From Streptomyces tropicalis (GTDB lineage: Bacteria > Actinomycetota > Actinomycetes > Streptomycetales > Streptomycetaceae): a stretch of DNA of 64,000 nt. This document shows, in pieces, positions 33,073 through 41,224 of this stretch; within the stretch, counting starts at the first letter, position 1, and each line of letters opens with the position of its first letter. The DNA is taken from the NCBI RefSeq assembly GCF_029269835.1, contig NZ_JARJBB010000021.1:34360-98359 (forward strand), in the 5' to 3' direction. The translations under genes were made by a program, and so were the position numbers. Under the pieces are notes generated by a model, which was not told the origin of the DNA, made no database searches, and was given only the letters and a program-made list of their open reading frames with translations.

Positions 33073-33921
33073 TCAGAGGCGGCAGGCGTGGATGGCCGTG
33101 GTCAGGATGGCCCGCGCACCGATGGCGTACAGGTCGTCCATGATCCGCTGGGCCTCCTTGGCGGGCACCATCGCGCGGACGGCGACCCAGCCCTCGTTGT
33201 GCAGCGGGGAGACGGTCGGCGACTCCAGGCCCGGGGTCAGCGCGACGGCCTTCTCCAGCTGCTCGACCCGGCAGTCGTAGTCCATCATCACGTAGGTCCG
33301 GGCCACCAGGACGCCCTGGAGGCGGCGCAGGAACTGCTGGACCTTGGGTTCCTCCCGGTCGGCGCCGGTGCGGCGGACGACGATGGCCTCGGACTTCATG
33401 ATCGGGTCGCCGAAGACCTCCAGGCCCGCGTTGCGCAGCGAGGTGCCGGTCTCCACGACGTCGGCGATGACCTCGGCGACGCCCAGCTCGATGGCGGTCT
33501 CCACGGCGCCGTCGAGGTGGACGACGGAGGCGTCGATGCCGTGGTCGGCGAGGTGCTTGGCGACGATGCCCTCGTAGGAGGTGGCCACGGTCCGGCCGTT
33601 CAGGTCCGCGACGGCCCCTGCCGTGCCCGGCTTGCCGGCGTAGCGGAAGGTGGAGCGGGCGAAGCCGAGGGCGAGGATCTCCTCCGCGTTGGCACCGGAG
33701 TCGATGAGCAGGTCGCGCCCGGTGATGCCGATGTCCAGACGGCCGGAGGAGACGTAGATCGCGATGTCGCGGGGGCGGAGGTAGAAGAACTCGACCTCGT
33801 TCTCCGGGTCGACGATGCGCAGTTCCTTGGACTCGCGGCGCTGCTGGTAGCCGGCCTCATGCAGCATGTCCGCCGCAGGGCCGGAGAGTGAACCCTTGTT
33901 GGGGACGGCGATGCGCAGCAT
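33073..33921 (-). CDS. hisG: ATP phosphoribosyltransferase, long form
   Basis: This 282-residue enzyme catalyses the first step of histidine biosynthesis, condensing ATP with PRPP. It starts LRIAVPNKGSLSGPAADML. It has ERKVRPRDIA-type SSGRLDIGITGRDLLID near residue 60, ATSYEGIVAKHLADHG near 115 and EVIADVVETGTSLRNAGLEVFGDP near 152 (PRPP-binding VDIVETGxTL motif). The C-terminal ACT-like allosteric domain (about 205-282) is present, so it belongs to the long, histidine-inhibited form. It is 51 bases downstream of hisE in the same run as the riboflavin genes. Confidence 0.98.
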   Translation of the reverse strand: MLRIAVPNKGSLSGPAADMLHEAGYQQRRESKELRIVDPENEVEFFYLRPRDIAIYVSSGRLDIGITGRDLLIDSGANAEEILALGFARSTFRYAGKPGTAGAVADLNGRTVATSYEGIVAKHLADHGIDASVVHLDGAVETAIELGVAEVIADVVETGTSLRNAGLEVFGDPIMKSEAIVVRRTGADREEPKVQQFLRRLQGVLVARTYVMMDYDCRVEQLEKAVALTPGLESPTVSPLHNEGWVAVRAMVPAKEAQRIMDDLYAIGARAILTTAIHACRL

Positions 33922-33972
33922 GAGGGCGGCTTCCTTTGCTTCGTGCGGTACGGCGGTTCGGTGCGGGAGGGC

Positions 33973-34245
33973 TCAGAGGTGGGCGTAGACGTCGTCCAGG
34001 GAGATGCCGCGGGCGACCATCATCACCTGGACGTGGTAGAGCAGCTGCGAGATCTCCTCGGCCGCCGCGTCCTTGCCCTCGTACTCGGCGGCCATCCAGA
34101 CCTCGGCGGCCTCCTCGACGACCTTCTTGCCGATGGCATGGACGCCCTGGCCCACCAGTTCGGCGGTGCGGGAGGTGGCGGGATCGCCGTGGGCGGCCTT
34201 GTGCTGGAGCTCGGTGAAGAGCCCCTCGAACGTCTTCTTGGACAT
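33973..34245 (-). CDS. hisE: Phosphoribosyl-ATP diphosphatase
   Basis: This 90-residue enzyme removes pyrophosphate from phosphoribosyl-ATP, step two of histidine synthesis. The MazG-like helical fold is shown by KTFEGLFTELQHKAAHGDP, then VVEEAAEVWMAAEYEGKDAAAEEISQLLYHVQVMM, with the EExxE...ExxD/E metal ligands. ATG at 34245 was chosen because GGTGGGG lies six bases upstream; a GTG at 34257 would add four residues. Its start is 34 bases after ribH, so the histidine genes follow directly on the riboflavin operon. Confidence 0.96.
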   Translation of the reverse strand: MSKKTFEGLFTELQHKAAHGDPATSRTAELVGQGVHAIGKKVVEEAAEVWMAAEYEGKDAAAEEISQLLYHVQVMMVARGISLDDVYAHL

Positions 34246-34279
34246 GGTGGTCCCCACCCTACGCGGTCCGGCCGACTCC

Positions 34280-34765
34280 TCAGCGCCAGGGTTCGGACAC
34301 CGAGCGGAGCGTGGCCGCGGTCGCCACCGCCGCCGTAACCGCCTCGTGGCCCTTGTCCTCGGAGGAGCCCTCGATGCCGGCCCGGTCCAGGGCCTGCTCC
34401 TCGGTGTCGCAGGTGAGCACGCCGAAGCCGATGGGGACGCCGGTCTCGACCGAGACCTGGGTCAGGCCCTGCGTGACGCCCTGGCACACGTAGTCGAAGT
34501 GGGGGGTGCCGCCCCGGATGACGACGCCGAGCGCGACGATCGCGTCGTAGCCGCGTCCGGCGAGGACCTTGGCCACCACCGGGAGCTCGAAGCTGCCGGG
34601 GACCCTGAGCAGGGTCGGCTCGTCGATTCCCAGCTCGTGCAGGGCGCGCAGGGCGCCGTCCACCAGACCGTCCATCACCTTGTCGTGCCACTGCGCCGCG
34701 ACGACGGCGACCCTGAGGTCCCCGACGTTCCGGACGGACAGTTCCGGTGCACCCTTGCCGCTCAC
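34280..34765 (-). CDS. ribH: 6,7-dimethyl-8-ribityllumazine synthase
   Basis: This 161-residue enzyme forms lumazine from ribityl-aminouracil and dihydroxybutanone phosphate. It shows VAVVAAQWHDKVMDGLVDGA near residue 20, RVPGSFELPVVAKVLAG near 53, and ALGVVIRGGTPHFDYVCQGVTQGLTQVS near 78, which holds the catalytic His. VPIGFGVLTCDTEEQALDRAG near 110 completes the site. It starts at GTG 34765, 22 bases after ribBA. The subunits normally assemble into pentamers or 60-mers. Confidence 0.98.
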   Translation of the reverse strand: MSGKGAPELSVRNVGDLRVAVVAAQWHDKVMDGLVDGALRALHELGIDEPTLLRVPGSFELPVVAKVLAGRGYDAIVALGVVIRGGTPHFDYVCQGVTQGLTQVSVETGVPIGFGVLTCDTEEQALDRAGIEGSSEDKGHEAVTAAVATAATLRSVSEPWR

Positions 34766-34787
34766 GTGTCTCCTCCGTGCTGTTTCT

Positions 34788-36167
34788 CTACTGGTTGCCG
34801 CAGGCGGACACGGCAGTCGTGTCCAGCCAGGGCAGGTCGTGCCCCATCCGGTCCCGCTTGGTGCGCAGGTAGCGGAGGTTGTGCTCGCCCGCCTGGACGG
34901 GCATCGGCTCGCGCCCGGTGACCCGCAGGCCGTGGCGCAGCAGCGCGTCGGTCTTGTCGGGGTTGTTGGTCATCAGGCGGACGCTGCGGACGCCGAGGTC
35001 GCGCAGGATCTGCGCACCGGCACCGTAGTCACGGGCGTCGGCGGGCAGGCCGAGTTCGAGGTTGGCGTCGAGGGTGTCGCGGCCGCGCTCCTGGAGCTCG
35101 TAGGCGCGCAGCTTGGACATCAGGCCGATGCCGCGCCCCTCGTGGCCGCGCAGGTACACCACCACTCCCCTGCCCTCGGCCCGGACGCGCTCCAGGGAGG
35201 CGTCGAGCTGGGGGCCGCAGTCGCAGCGCTGGGAGCCGAAGACGTCGCCGGTGAGGCACTCGGAGTGGATGCGCACCACGACGTCCTCGCCGTCCCCGAT
35301 GTCGCCGTGCACCAGCGCCACGTGCTCGACGCCGTCGGCGGTGGAGCGGTAGCCGTGGGCGGTGAAGGTGCCGTGCGCCGTGGGCAGGCGGACCACGGCC
35401 TCGGGGCGGACGACGGGCTCGCCCGGGTCCACGGGCTCCTCCTCGCGCGCGGCCGGGAGTTCGGCCGCGCGGCGATGGGCGATCAGGTCCTCGATGGAGA
35501 CGATGGTCAGGCCGTGCTTGCGGGCGAAGGGGATCAGCTCGGGCAGGCGCAGCATGCGGCCGTCCTCGCCGGCGATCTCCACGATCGCACCGGCCGGGCG
35601 CAGCCCCGCGAGGCGGGCGAGGTCGACGGCGGCCTCGGTGTGGCCGTTGCGGACCAGGACGCCGCCGGGCCGGGCGCGCAGCGGGAAGATGTGGCCGGGG
35701 CGGACGAGGTCGCCGGGCTCGGCCGCGCCGCCGGCCAGCAGCCGGAGCGTGGTGGCGCGGTCGGCGGCGGAGATGCCGGTGGTGACGCCGTGGGCGGCGG
35801 AGGCGTCGACGGAGACGGTGAAGGCGGTCTTCATCGACTCGGTGTTGTCCTCGACCATCTGCGGCAGCTGCAGCCGGTCGAGCTCGTCGCCCTCCATGGG
35901 AGCGCAGATCAGACCGCGGCACTCGCTCATCATGAACGCGACGATCTCGGGGGTCGCCTTCTCGGCGGCGACGACGAGGTCGCCCTCGTTCTCGCGGTCC
36001 TCGTCGTCGACGACCACGACCGGGCGCCCGGCGGCGATGTCGGCGACGGCCTGCTCGATGGGGTCCAGCGCGAGGTCCTCGATGTTGTCCGTGCTGTACA
36101 GGACGTGCGGGGCCGCGGTCTCCGGCGCCCCGGGCAGGGTGGCGGCGGAAGAGGGGTGGGCGCTCAT
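34788..36167 (-). CDS. ribBA: Bifunctional 3,4-DHBP synthase / GTP cyclohydrolase II
   Basis: This 459-residue fusion supplies both riboflavin precursors. The RibB half (about residues 30-235) has VVVVDDEDRENEGDLVVAAEKAT and GVTTGISAADRATTLRLL, then GHTEAAVDLARLAGL. The RibA half (about 260-445) has VRIHSECLTGDVFGSQRCDCGPQLDASL with the zinc Cys cluster and VYLRGHEGRGIGLMSKLRAYELQE. Both active-site sets look intact. The ATG overlaps the ribM stop by four bases. Some sources write ribAB. The order ribE-ribM-ribBA-ribH matches other streptomycetes. Confidence 0.98.
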   Translation of the reverse strand: MSAHPSSAATLPGAPETAAPHVLYSTDNIEDLALDPIEQAVADIAAGRPVVVVDDEDRENEGDLVVAAEKATPEIVAFMMSECRGLICAPMEGDELDRLQLPQMVEDNTESMKTAFTVSVDASAAHGVTTGISAADRATTLRLLAGGAAEPGDLVRPGHIFPLRARPGGVLVRNGHTEAAVDLARLAGLRPAGAIVEIAGEDGRMLRLPELIPFARKHGLTIVSIEDLIAHRRAAELPAAREEEPVDPGEPVVRPEAVVRLPTAHGTFTAHGYRSTADGVEHVALVHGDIGDGEDVVVRIHSECLTGDVFGSQRCDCGPQLDASLERVRAEGRGVVVYLRGHEGRGIGLMSKLRAYELQERGRDTLDANLELGLPADARDYGAGAQILRDLGVRSVRLMTNNPDKTDALLRHGLRVTGREPMPVQAGEHNLRYLRTKRDRMGHDLPWLDTTAVSACGNQ

Positions 36168-36808
36168 GCGGGCGCTCCTTCCAGGACGGGCTGCGGGGTC
36201 CGGCGGGAGCGCAGCCACCAGTCGCGCATGCCCCACAGGACGAGCGCGCCGTAGAGGACGTAGACGAAGCCGGAGAAGGCGAAGCCGTTGGCGAAGTTGA
36301 GGGGGACGCCGACGACGTCGACGAGCAGCCAGGCGAACCAGAACTCGACCATGCCGCGCGCCTGGGCGTACATGGCGACGACAGTGCCGACGAAGATGTA
36401 CGCGTCGGGCCAGGGGTCCCAGGACAGCGCCGGGTACGCCTGGAAGAGCTCCGCGACGGCGACGGTGCCGACGGCGGCCGCGCCGAGCATGGCCGCCCGC
36501 TCGCGCCAGGTCGCGAAGCGCACGGCGACGTGTCCGTCGGCGGCCTGCCCCGCGCCGCGCTTCCACTGCCACCAGCCGTAGACCGCCACGACCATGACGA
36601 CGACCTGCTTGCCGGCACTGCCGGACAGGTGGGCGGTGGCGAAGGCGGCGAACAGGATCAGCCCGGACAGGAACTGGGTGGGCCAGCTCCACAGGGAGCG
36701 GCGCCAGCCGAACGCCAGGCCGGCCAGGCCGACGACGTTGCCGATCATGTCCGACCACTTGATGTGCTGGCCGAGGACGGTGAAGGCCTCGGAGTTGAGC
36801 CAGTTCAC
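36164..36808 (-). CDS. ribM: Riboflavin/nucleoside transporter of the PnuC family (RibM)
   Basis: This 214-residue membrane protein has seven to eight helices of the PnuC type: IKWSDMIGNVVGLAGLAFGWRRSLWSWPTQFLSGLILF near residues 15-53, VVMVVAVYGWWQWKRG near 70, and ARGMVEFWFAWLLVDVVGVPLNFANGFAFSGFVYVLYG near 150-188. The WxxW and WxxVDVxxxPL motifs line the substrate path in PnuC. Because it sits between ribE and ribBA under an FMN riboswitch, riboflavin is the expected substrate, as shown for RibM of S. davaonensis and corynebacteria. GTG at 36808 overlaps the ribE stop. Confidence 0.93.
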   Translation of the reverse strand: MNWLNSEAFTVLGQHIKWSDMIGNVVGLAGLAFGWRRSLWSWPTQFLSGLILFAAFATAHLSGSAGKQVVVMVVAVYGWWQWKRGAGQAADGHVAVRFATWRERAAMLGAAAVGTVAVAELFQAYPALSWDPWPDAYIFVGTVVAMYAQARGMVEFWFAWLLVDVVGVPLNFANGFAFSGFVYVLYGALVLWGMRDWWLRSRRTPQPVLEGAPA

Positions 36809-37407
36809 CGGGTGCCCCCCTGACCGGCCAGCAGCCGCTCGACGTACTTCGCGACGATGTCCACCTCGAGGTTGACCGGGTCGCCGGGCTGCTTGAGGCC
36901 GAGGGTGGTCAGGGCGAGCGTGGTGGGGATCAGGCTGACCGTGAAGTGGTCGGCGCCGGCCTCGACGACGGTGAGGCTGATGCCGTCGACGGTGATGGAG
37001 CCCTTCTCGACGACGTAGCGCGCGAGGTCCGCGGGCAGGGAGATCCGGACGACCTCCCAGTGCTCGGAGGGGGTGCGCTCCAGGACGGTGCCGGTGCCGT
37101 CGACGTGGCCCTGCACGATGTGCCCGCCGAGGCGCGCGCCGACCGCGGTGGGGCGCTCCAGGTTCACCCGGGAGCCGGTGGCGAGGGCGCCGAGGCTGGA
37201 GCGCAGAAGGGTCTCCGCCATGACGTCGGCGGTGAACTCGTCGCCCTCGTGCTCGACGACGGTGAGACAGACCCCGTTCACGGCGATGGAGTCGCCGTGC
37301 CGGGCTCCCTCGGTGACGACGGGGCCGCGGAGCCGGAAGCGGGCGGCGTCGCCGAGGTCCTCGACGGCGGTGACCTCGCCCAGCTCTTCGACGATTCCGG
37401 TGAACAC
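36805..37407 (-). CDS. ribE: Riboflavin synthase alpha chain
   Basis: This 200-residue enzyme dismutates two lumazine molecules into riboflavin and the pyrimidine precursor. It consists of two lumazine-binding repeats. FTGIVEELGEVTAVEDLGD opens the first, SIAVNGVCLTVVEHEGDEFTADVMAETL near residues 39-66 is its signature, and GGHIVQGHVDGTGTV with GSITVDGISLTVVEAGADHFTVSLIPTTL is the second. GTG at 37407 has GGAGG upstream. It is the first gene behind the FMN riboswitch, with a 150-base stretch between. Confidence 0.98.
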   Translation of the reverse strand: MFTGIVEELGEVTAVEDLGDAARFRLRGPVVTEGARHGDSIAVNGVCLTVVEHEGDEFTADVMAETLLRSSLGALATGSRVNLERPTAVGARLGGHIVQGHVDGTGTVLERTPSEHWEVVRISLPADLARYVVEKGSITVDGISLTVVEAGADHFTVSLIPTTLALTTLGLKQPGDPVNLEVDIVAKYVERLLAGQGGTR

Positions 37408-37555
37408 TTCCCGGGTCCTCCTGCCTCATTCGGGCACGGACTCCGGGGCTGTCGATGACGACAGAGAACACGAGCGGCACACCGGGGACGACGCCGGACG
37501 GGACCCTGTCCCGGTGGACGGGTCCAGACGACGGCGTGCACGGATGCCCGCTCGC
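37408..37555 (-). other. Riboswitch expression platform and ribE leader
   Basis: This 148-base leader joins the FMN aptamer to the ribE start. It contains a GGGAC-GTCCC hairpin at about 37498-37515 (within ggacgggaccctgtcccggt) and the GGAGG site before GTG. It is probably where FMN binding is converted to termination or to masking of the ribosome-binding site, although I cannot say which. Confidence 0.5.
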
Positions 37556-37684
37556 CGCGCACTGCCTCCCATCCGGACTTTAACCGTCGGTCCAGGAATT
37601 CCACCTGGTCAACCGGCCGCTGGAAGCGGCCGGGTCGCGGACTGTAACCGCCGGTTCGGACTTTCACCGACCCCGGAGTGCGCT
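37556..37684 (-). ncRNA. FMN riboswitch (RFN element)
   Basis: On the minus strand the RFN core is recognisable. GGTCGGTGAAAGTCCG is followed by ACCGGCGGTTACAGTCC, a variable GC stem near 37610-37650, GGTGGAATTCC, and the closing GACGGTTAAAGTCCGGATG then GGAGGCAGTG. These are the conserved internal-loop segments of the FMN aptamer. It lies upstream of ribE and, as in other bacteria, should lower expression of the rib genes when FMN is plentiful. The his genes downstream may come under partial control if transcription reads through. Confidence 0.96.
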
Positions 37685-38038
37685 GCTTCTGGTACAGAGC
37701 CAGTGTGCCACGCCCCACCGACGGACCGACAGGTGCCGCCTGTGGAGTGGCTCACAGGACCGGAGTCGGTCGGGCGGAGAGGGCCCGGCTGCGGGCAAGG
37801 GCCGTCGTCACCGCCGCCGGACCGGTCTGCGCGGGCCTCGTGCGCGGAGCGGGCCCCTCCCGACCCTAAATGGACTAGACCATATGGGTCAACGGGTGTG
37901 CGGACCGTCGGCGGACCGTTCGGCGGGGTGAACTCGAGGCGACCGCCGCGGAGTTCACACACGAGCCCCGCCCTGCGTCCGCCGCGGGCCGCGCCGGGAG
38001 CCGGCACGGGGTGCCGGGTCCGCCGGGCCCACGCCTCG
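37685..38038. other. Spacer between the ROK gene end and the riboswitch; rib promoter and a DasR-like site
   Basis: This 354-base spacer contains the rib promoter. On the minus strand TGGCACACTGG at about 37701-37711 resembles a -10 region directly before the aptamer. A DasR-like TGGACTAGACCA site lies at 37871-37882. I see no gene in the spacer. Confidence 0.5.
37871..37882. promoter_or_regulatory. DasR-responsive-element-like site TGGACTAGACCA
   Basis: This matches the Streptomyces dre core TGGTCTAGACCA at 11 of 12 positions. It is in an AT-richer pocket (cctaaatggactagaccata) downstream of the ROK gene and about 190 bases upstream of the riboswitch. Site-like by pattern only. Confidence 0.45.
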
Positions 38039-39265
38039 TCAGATGCCCGGCGGGGCGAACAGTTCCTCCTGGGCGCGGTCGCGGGCCGTGAGGAGGGCGC
38101 CGCGCAGGACGGCGCCGCCGCCCAGGGCACCGGGGCGGACCTCCGTGGGCAGGGGTGACATCCGGCGGATCCGCTCGGCCACGCGGGCGGCGAGCTGCTC
38201 CCCGCCGGCCTGCCCGACCTCGCCGCCCAGCACCACGCATCCCGGGTCGAGCACGGCCACCACCGAGGCCGCGCCGAGCGCGAGCCCGTCGGCGAGCGCG
38301 TCGAGGAACGGTCCGGCGCCGGCGGGCCCGGTGCCCTCAGCGGCCGCGGTCGCGGCCGAGCGCACCAGGCCGGCGACGAGGGGCCCGCGCGCGGCCCCGC
38401 CGGCGGCAGCGGGCGGCGCGGCCGGGACCCGCAGACCGTGCTCCCGGGCCAGCCGGAGCACCGCCTCGGCCCCCGCCAGGGAGTGGAAGCCGCCCGCGCA
38501 GTCCGTCGCCGAGGGGAGCGTGCCGGTGCCCGGGACCGGCAGGAAGCCGATCTCCCCGGTGCCGCCGGAGGCGCCCCGGCGCAGGGCGCCGTCCAGGACC
38601 ACGGCCGCGCCGACGCCGTGGCCCAGCCACAGCAGGACGAAGGTGTCCCGGTCCCGCGCGGCGCCGGCCCGCTGCTCGGCGAGCGCGGCGAGATTGGTCT
38701 CGTTCTCGACGATGACACGGGCCTGCGGGAGCCTCGCCTGCACCGCGGCGACCAATCGGCGGTGCCACTCGGGCAGGCCGGTGGTGTCCCGCAGTTCACC
38801 GGAGACCGGGTCGACCAGCCCCGGGGCTCCGATGCCGACGGTGTGCAGCCGCCGCGCGCCCGCCTCCTCGGCGGTGCGCTCCACCAGCGCCACCGCCCGC
38901 TCCACCGCGAGGCCGGTGCCCGTGCCGCCGCCGATCGGCACGGACGCCTCCGCGAGGACCCGCCCGAGCAGGTCGGCGACGGTCACGGAGACGCTCTCGG
39001 TGCGCACGTCGAGCGCGGCCAGGTGGGCCCGGTCGGCGACGATCCCGTACAGCCGGGCGTTCGGGCCGCGCCGCTGCTCCCGCGCCTCGCCGACCACCGC
39101 GATCAGGCCGGAGGCCGTGAGGCGTTCGACCAGGTCGGCGACGGTCGGCCGGGACAGACCGGTCAGCTGCTTCAACTGCCCTGCCGTCAGCGGCCCTTCC
39201 TGCTGCATCAGCCGCAGCGCGAGCCGGTCGTTGAGGGCTCGGGCGGTGCTCGGGGATGCGGGCAT
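38039..39265 (-). CDS. ROK family transcriptional regulator
   Basis: This 408-residue protein has a MarR-like winged helix near residues 5-65 (ARALNDRLALRLMQQEGPL, then LKQLTGLSRPTVADLVERLTASG) and a ROK sugar-kinase-like domain from about 85. The GxGxPG element reads GIGAPGLVDPVSG near 160, and GEIGFLPVPGTGTLPS lies near 240. The usual ExGH sugar-binding His is Phe here (GEIGF), and the CxCGxxGC zinc site is absent, so ligand recognition may differ from NagC or Mlc. GGAGG lies nine bases upstream of the ATG at 39265. It faces an MFS transporter gene with a clean inverted repeat in between. Confidence 0.92.
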   Translation of the reverse strand: MPASPSTARALNDRLALRLMQQEGPLTAGQLKQLTGLSRPTVADLVERLTASGLIAVVGEAREQRRGPNARLYGIVADRAHLAALDVRTESVSVTVADLLGRVLAEASVPIGGGTGTGLAVERAVALVERTAEEAGARRLHTVGIGAPGLVDPVSGELRDTTGLPEWHRRLVAAVQARLPQARVIVENETNLAALAEQRAGAARDRDTFVLLWLGHGVGAAVVLDGALRRGASGGTGEIGFLPVPGTGTLPSATDCAGGFHSLAGAEAVLRLAREHGLRVPAAPPAAAGGAARGPLVAGLVRSAATAAAEGTGPAGAGPFLDALADGLALGAASVVAVLDPGCVVLGGEVGQAGGEQLAARVAERIRRMSPLPTEVRPGALGGGAVLRGALLTARDRAQEELFAPPGI

Positions 39266-39323
39266 GGCGGGAATCCTCCCAGATCGGCCGGGGCGCTCCA
39301 CCGTGCGGGCGCTCACCTCTATT

Positions 39324-39344
39324 TATCAGGCAGGGTTCCTGATA
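39324..39344. promoter_or_regulatory. ROK operator candidate TATCAGG-N7-CCTGATA
   Basis: Perfect seven-base arms at 39324-39330 and 39338-39344 flank a seven-base spacer. The AGG...CCT core with AT-rich flanks resembles operators of NagC/Mlc/Rok7B7 regulators. It is 58 bases from the ROK start and 47 from the MFS start, in an AT-rich pocket that probably overlaps both promoters. Confidence 0.7.
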
Positions 39345-39391
39345 GTTTACGGCGGCACGCTGGACACCGGACAGCCGGGAGGGGCCCGACG

Positions 39392-40603
39392 ATGAGTGAA
39401 GTGGTCCACGAACAGCGGCAGGTGCGGCGCGCCCGGTACGCGGTGGCGGCCGTCTTCGCCGTGCACGGCGCCGTCACCGGCTCCTTCGCCACCCGCGTGC
39501 CGTGGATCCAGGAGCACGCCGGGGCCGGCCCCGGACAGCTCGGCCTCGCCCTGGCCTTCCCGGCGCTCGGCGCGTCGCTCGCCATGCCCCTGGCCGGCGG
39601 TCTCAGCCACCGCTTCGGCACCCGCAACGCCCTGCGCGGGCTGCTCGCCCTGTGGACGCTCTCGCTGGTGCTGCCCTCCCTCGCCCCGAACCTCCCCGCC
39701 CTGTGCCTGGCGCTGTTCGTCTACGGCGCCACCTCGGGCCTCTCCGACGTCGCGATGAACGCGCTCGGCGTGGAGGTCGAGAACCGGCTCGACCGGTCGA
39801 TCATGTCCGGGCTGCACGGCATGTGGAGCACGGGCGTCCTGGCCGGGTCGGCGGCGGGCACGCTCGCCGCGCACCTGGGCTCGGACGCCCGGCTGCACCA
39901 CGCCCTGGCCGCCGGGGTCCTCACCGTGCTGGGACTGACGGCCTGCACCTGGGTGCTGGACCTCCGTCCCGCCGCGGAGGAGGACCCGCCGCCGCGGTTC
40001 GCGCTGCCGCCGCGCTCGGCGCTGCTGATCGGGGCGATCGGGTTCTGCGCGGTGTTCGCGGAGGGCGCGAGCCTGGACTGGTCGGCGGTCTACCTGCGGG
40101 ACCGGCTGGAGAGTTCGGCCGGTCTCGCGGCGGCCTGCACCACCGGCTTCACGCTGACCATGGCCGCGGCGCGGATCGCGGGCGACCGGGTGGTGGACCG
40201 GTTCGGCGCGGTGCGCACGGTCCGGGCCGGGGGCGTCGTCGCCGCCCTCGGGGGCCTGCTCGTCGTTCTCGCGGGCCACCCGGCACTGGCCATGACCGGC
40301 TTCTCCCTGATGGGCCTCGGCATCGCCGTCGTCGTGCCGCTGTGCTTCGCCGCGGCGGGCCGCAGCGGTCCGAACCCCAGCCAGGCCATCGCGGGCGTGG
40401 CGGCCATCACGTACACCTCGGGGCTGGTCGCGCCGGGCGCGATCGGGGGCCTGGCCCAGGCGACCAGTCTCGTGGTGTCCTTCGCCCTGGTGACCGTGCT
40501 GACCTGCGGTCTCGCCGTCTTCGCCGGGGTGCTGCGGGCCGGCGACCGGGACCGGCCGAAGGTCAGTCCGCAGGCCGCAGCAGTGCCCGGCCCGCGGTCC
40601 TGA
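39392..40603 (+). CDS. MFS transporter, ROK-controlled
   Basis: This 403-residue protein has about twelve membrane helices. HGAVTGSFATRVPWIQEHAG near residues 24-43 and AMPLAGGLSHRFGTRNALRG near 63-82 place it among the bacterial MFS proteins related to the fucose/YbjJ group. GLSDVAMNALGVEVENRLDRSIMSGLHGMWSTGVLAGS near 115-152 is a strong family block. GGGAGGGG precedes the ATG at 39392. It is divergent from the ROK gene, so sugar transport is likely. Its last 41 bases overlap the end of the opposing thioesterase gene. Confidence 0.9.
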   Translation: MSEVVHEQRQVRRARYAVAAVFAVHGAVTGSFATRVPWIQEHAGAGPGQLGLALAFPALGASLAMPLAGGLSHRFGTRNALRGLLALWTLSLVLPSLAPNLPALCLALFVYGATSGLSDVAMNALGVEVENRLDRSIMSGLHGMWSTGVLAGSAAGTLAAHLGSDARLHHALAAGVLTVLGLTACTWVLDLRPAAEEDPPPRFALPPRSALLIGAIGFCAVFAEGASLDWSAVYLRDRLESSAGLAAACTTGFTLTMAAARIAGDRVVDRFGAVRTVRAGGVVAALGGLLVVLAGHPALAMTGFSLMGLGIAVVVPLCFAAAGRSGPNPSQAIAGVAAITYTSGLVAPGAIGGLAQATSLVVSFALVTVLTCGLAVFAGVLRAGDRDRPKVSPQAAAVPGPRS

Positions 40604-41021
40604 ACTCCTCGCTCCAGGGCGCGGGCCGCAGCGTCGCCGCGTCCAGCCGGACCAGGACGCGGGTGCCGCGGGCGAAGGTCTGCGCGCCGTCCACCGAACA
40701 GAAGCGGAAGCCGTAGGTGAGGCCGGTGGTGCCGAGCCGCTCCAGCCACAGGTGGACGGCGTACGGGCCGGGCCGGGTCACCGGGGCCTCGTAGGTGATG
40801 CGCAGTTCCTTGACCGCGTTGCAGGCGTCCCCGGCCGCCGCCCAGTCGCCCTCGAAGCGGAACCCGTGCTCCTGCCACAGTGCCGCCCAGGCCCGCTCGA
40901 CCATCAGGGGGTAGCGGGCGTTGTGGAGCAGCCCGAGGGCGTCGAGGTCGTCGAAGTGGACGGCGACGGGGATCAGCCGCCCGTACGGCAGGGCGGGCGC
41001 GGTCGGGGCTTCGGCGGTCAC
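40563..41021 (-). CDS. Acyl-CoA thioesterase (hotdog fold, 4-hydroxybenzoyl-CoA type)
   Basis: This 152-residue hotdog protein has IPVAVHFDDLDALGLLHNARYPLMVERA near residues 17-44, containing the catalytic Asp of the FxDxDxxGHVNN pattern in slightly altered form (LLHNARY). ELRITYEAPVTRPGPYAVHLWLERLG and YGFRFCSVDGAQTFARGTRVLVRLD follow. The GTG at 41021 was chosen over upstream ATGs because CAGGAG lies eight bases before it. The tail is antisense to the MFS gene. Substrate unknown; it is predicted to hydrolyse acyl-CoA thioesters in the cytosol. Confidence 0.87.
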   Translation of the reverse strand: MTAEAPTAPALPYGRLIPVAVHFDDLDALGLLHNARYPLMVERAWAALWQEHGFRFEGDWAAAGDACNAVKELRITYEAPVTRPGPYAVHLWLERLGTTGLTYGFRFCSVDGAQTFARGTRVLVRLDAATLRPAPWSEEFRTAGRALLRPAD

Positions 41022-41224
41022 GGCGGGGCTCCTGGGTGTCACGGGTGCTGCGGTCGCGGGGCTCCCCATCCTAAGCGGACGCTCAGTACCGCACTGCGGA
41101 GCGGGATGCACTGGTCACGTGCATGACCAGCATGCAGCGGGCGGACCGCGTGGACGTGGGACCGCCTGGTAGCGGCGACAATGGTCCGGACCGTCTTCAC
41201 GTACAGAGAAAGCGATACCCCACC

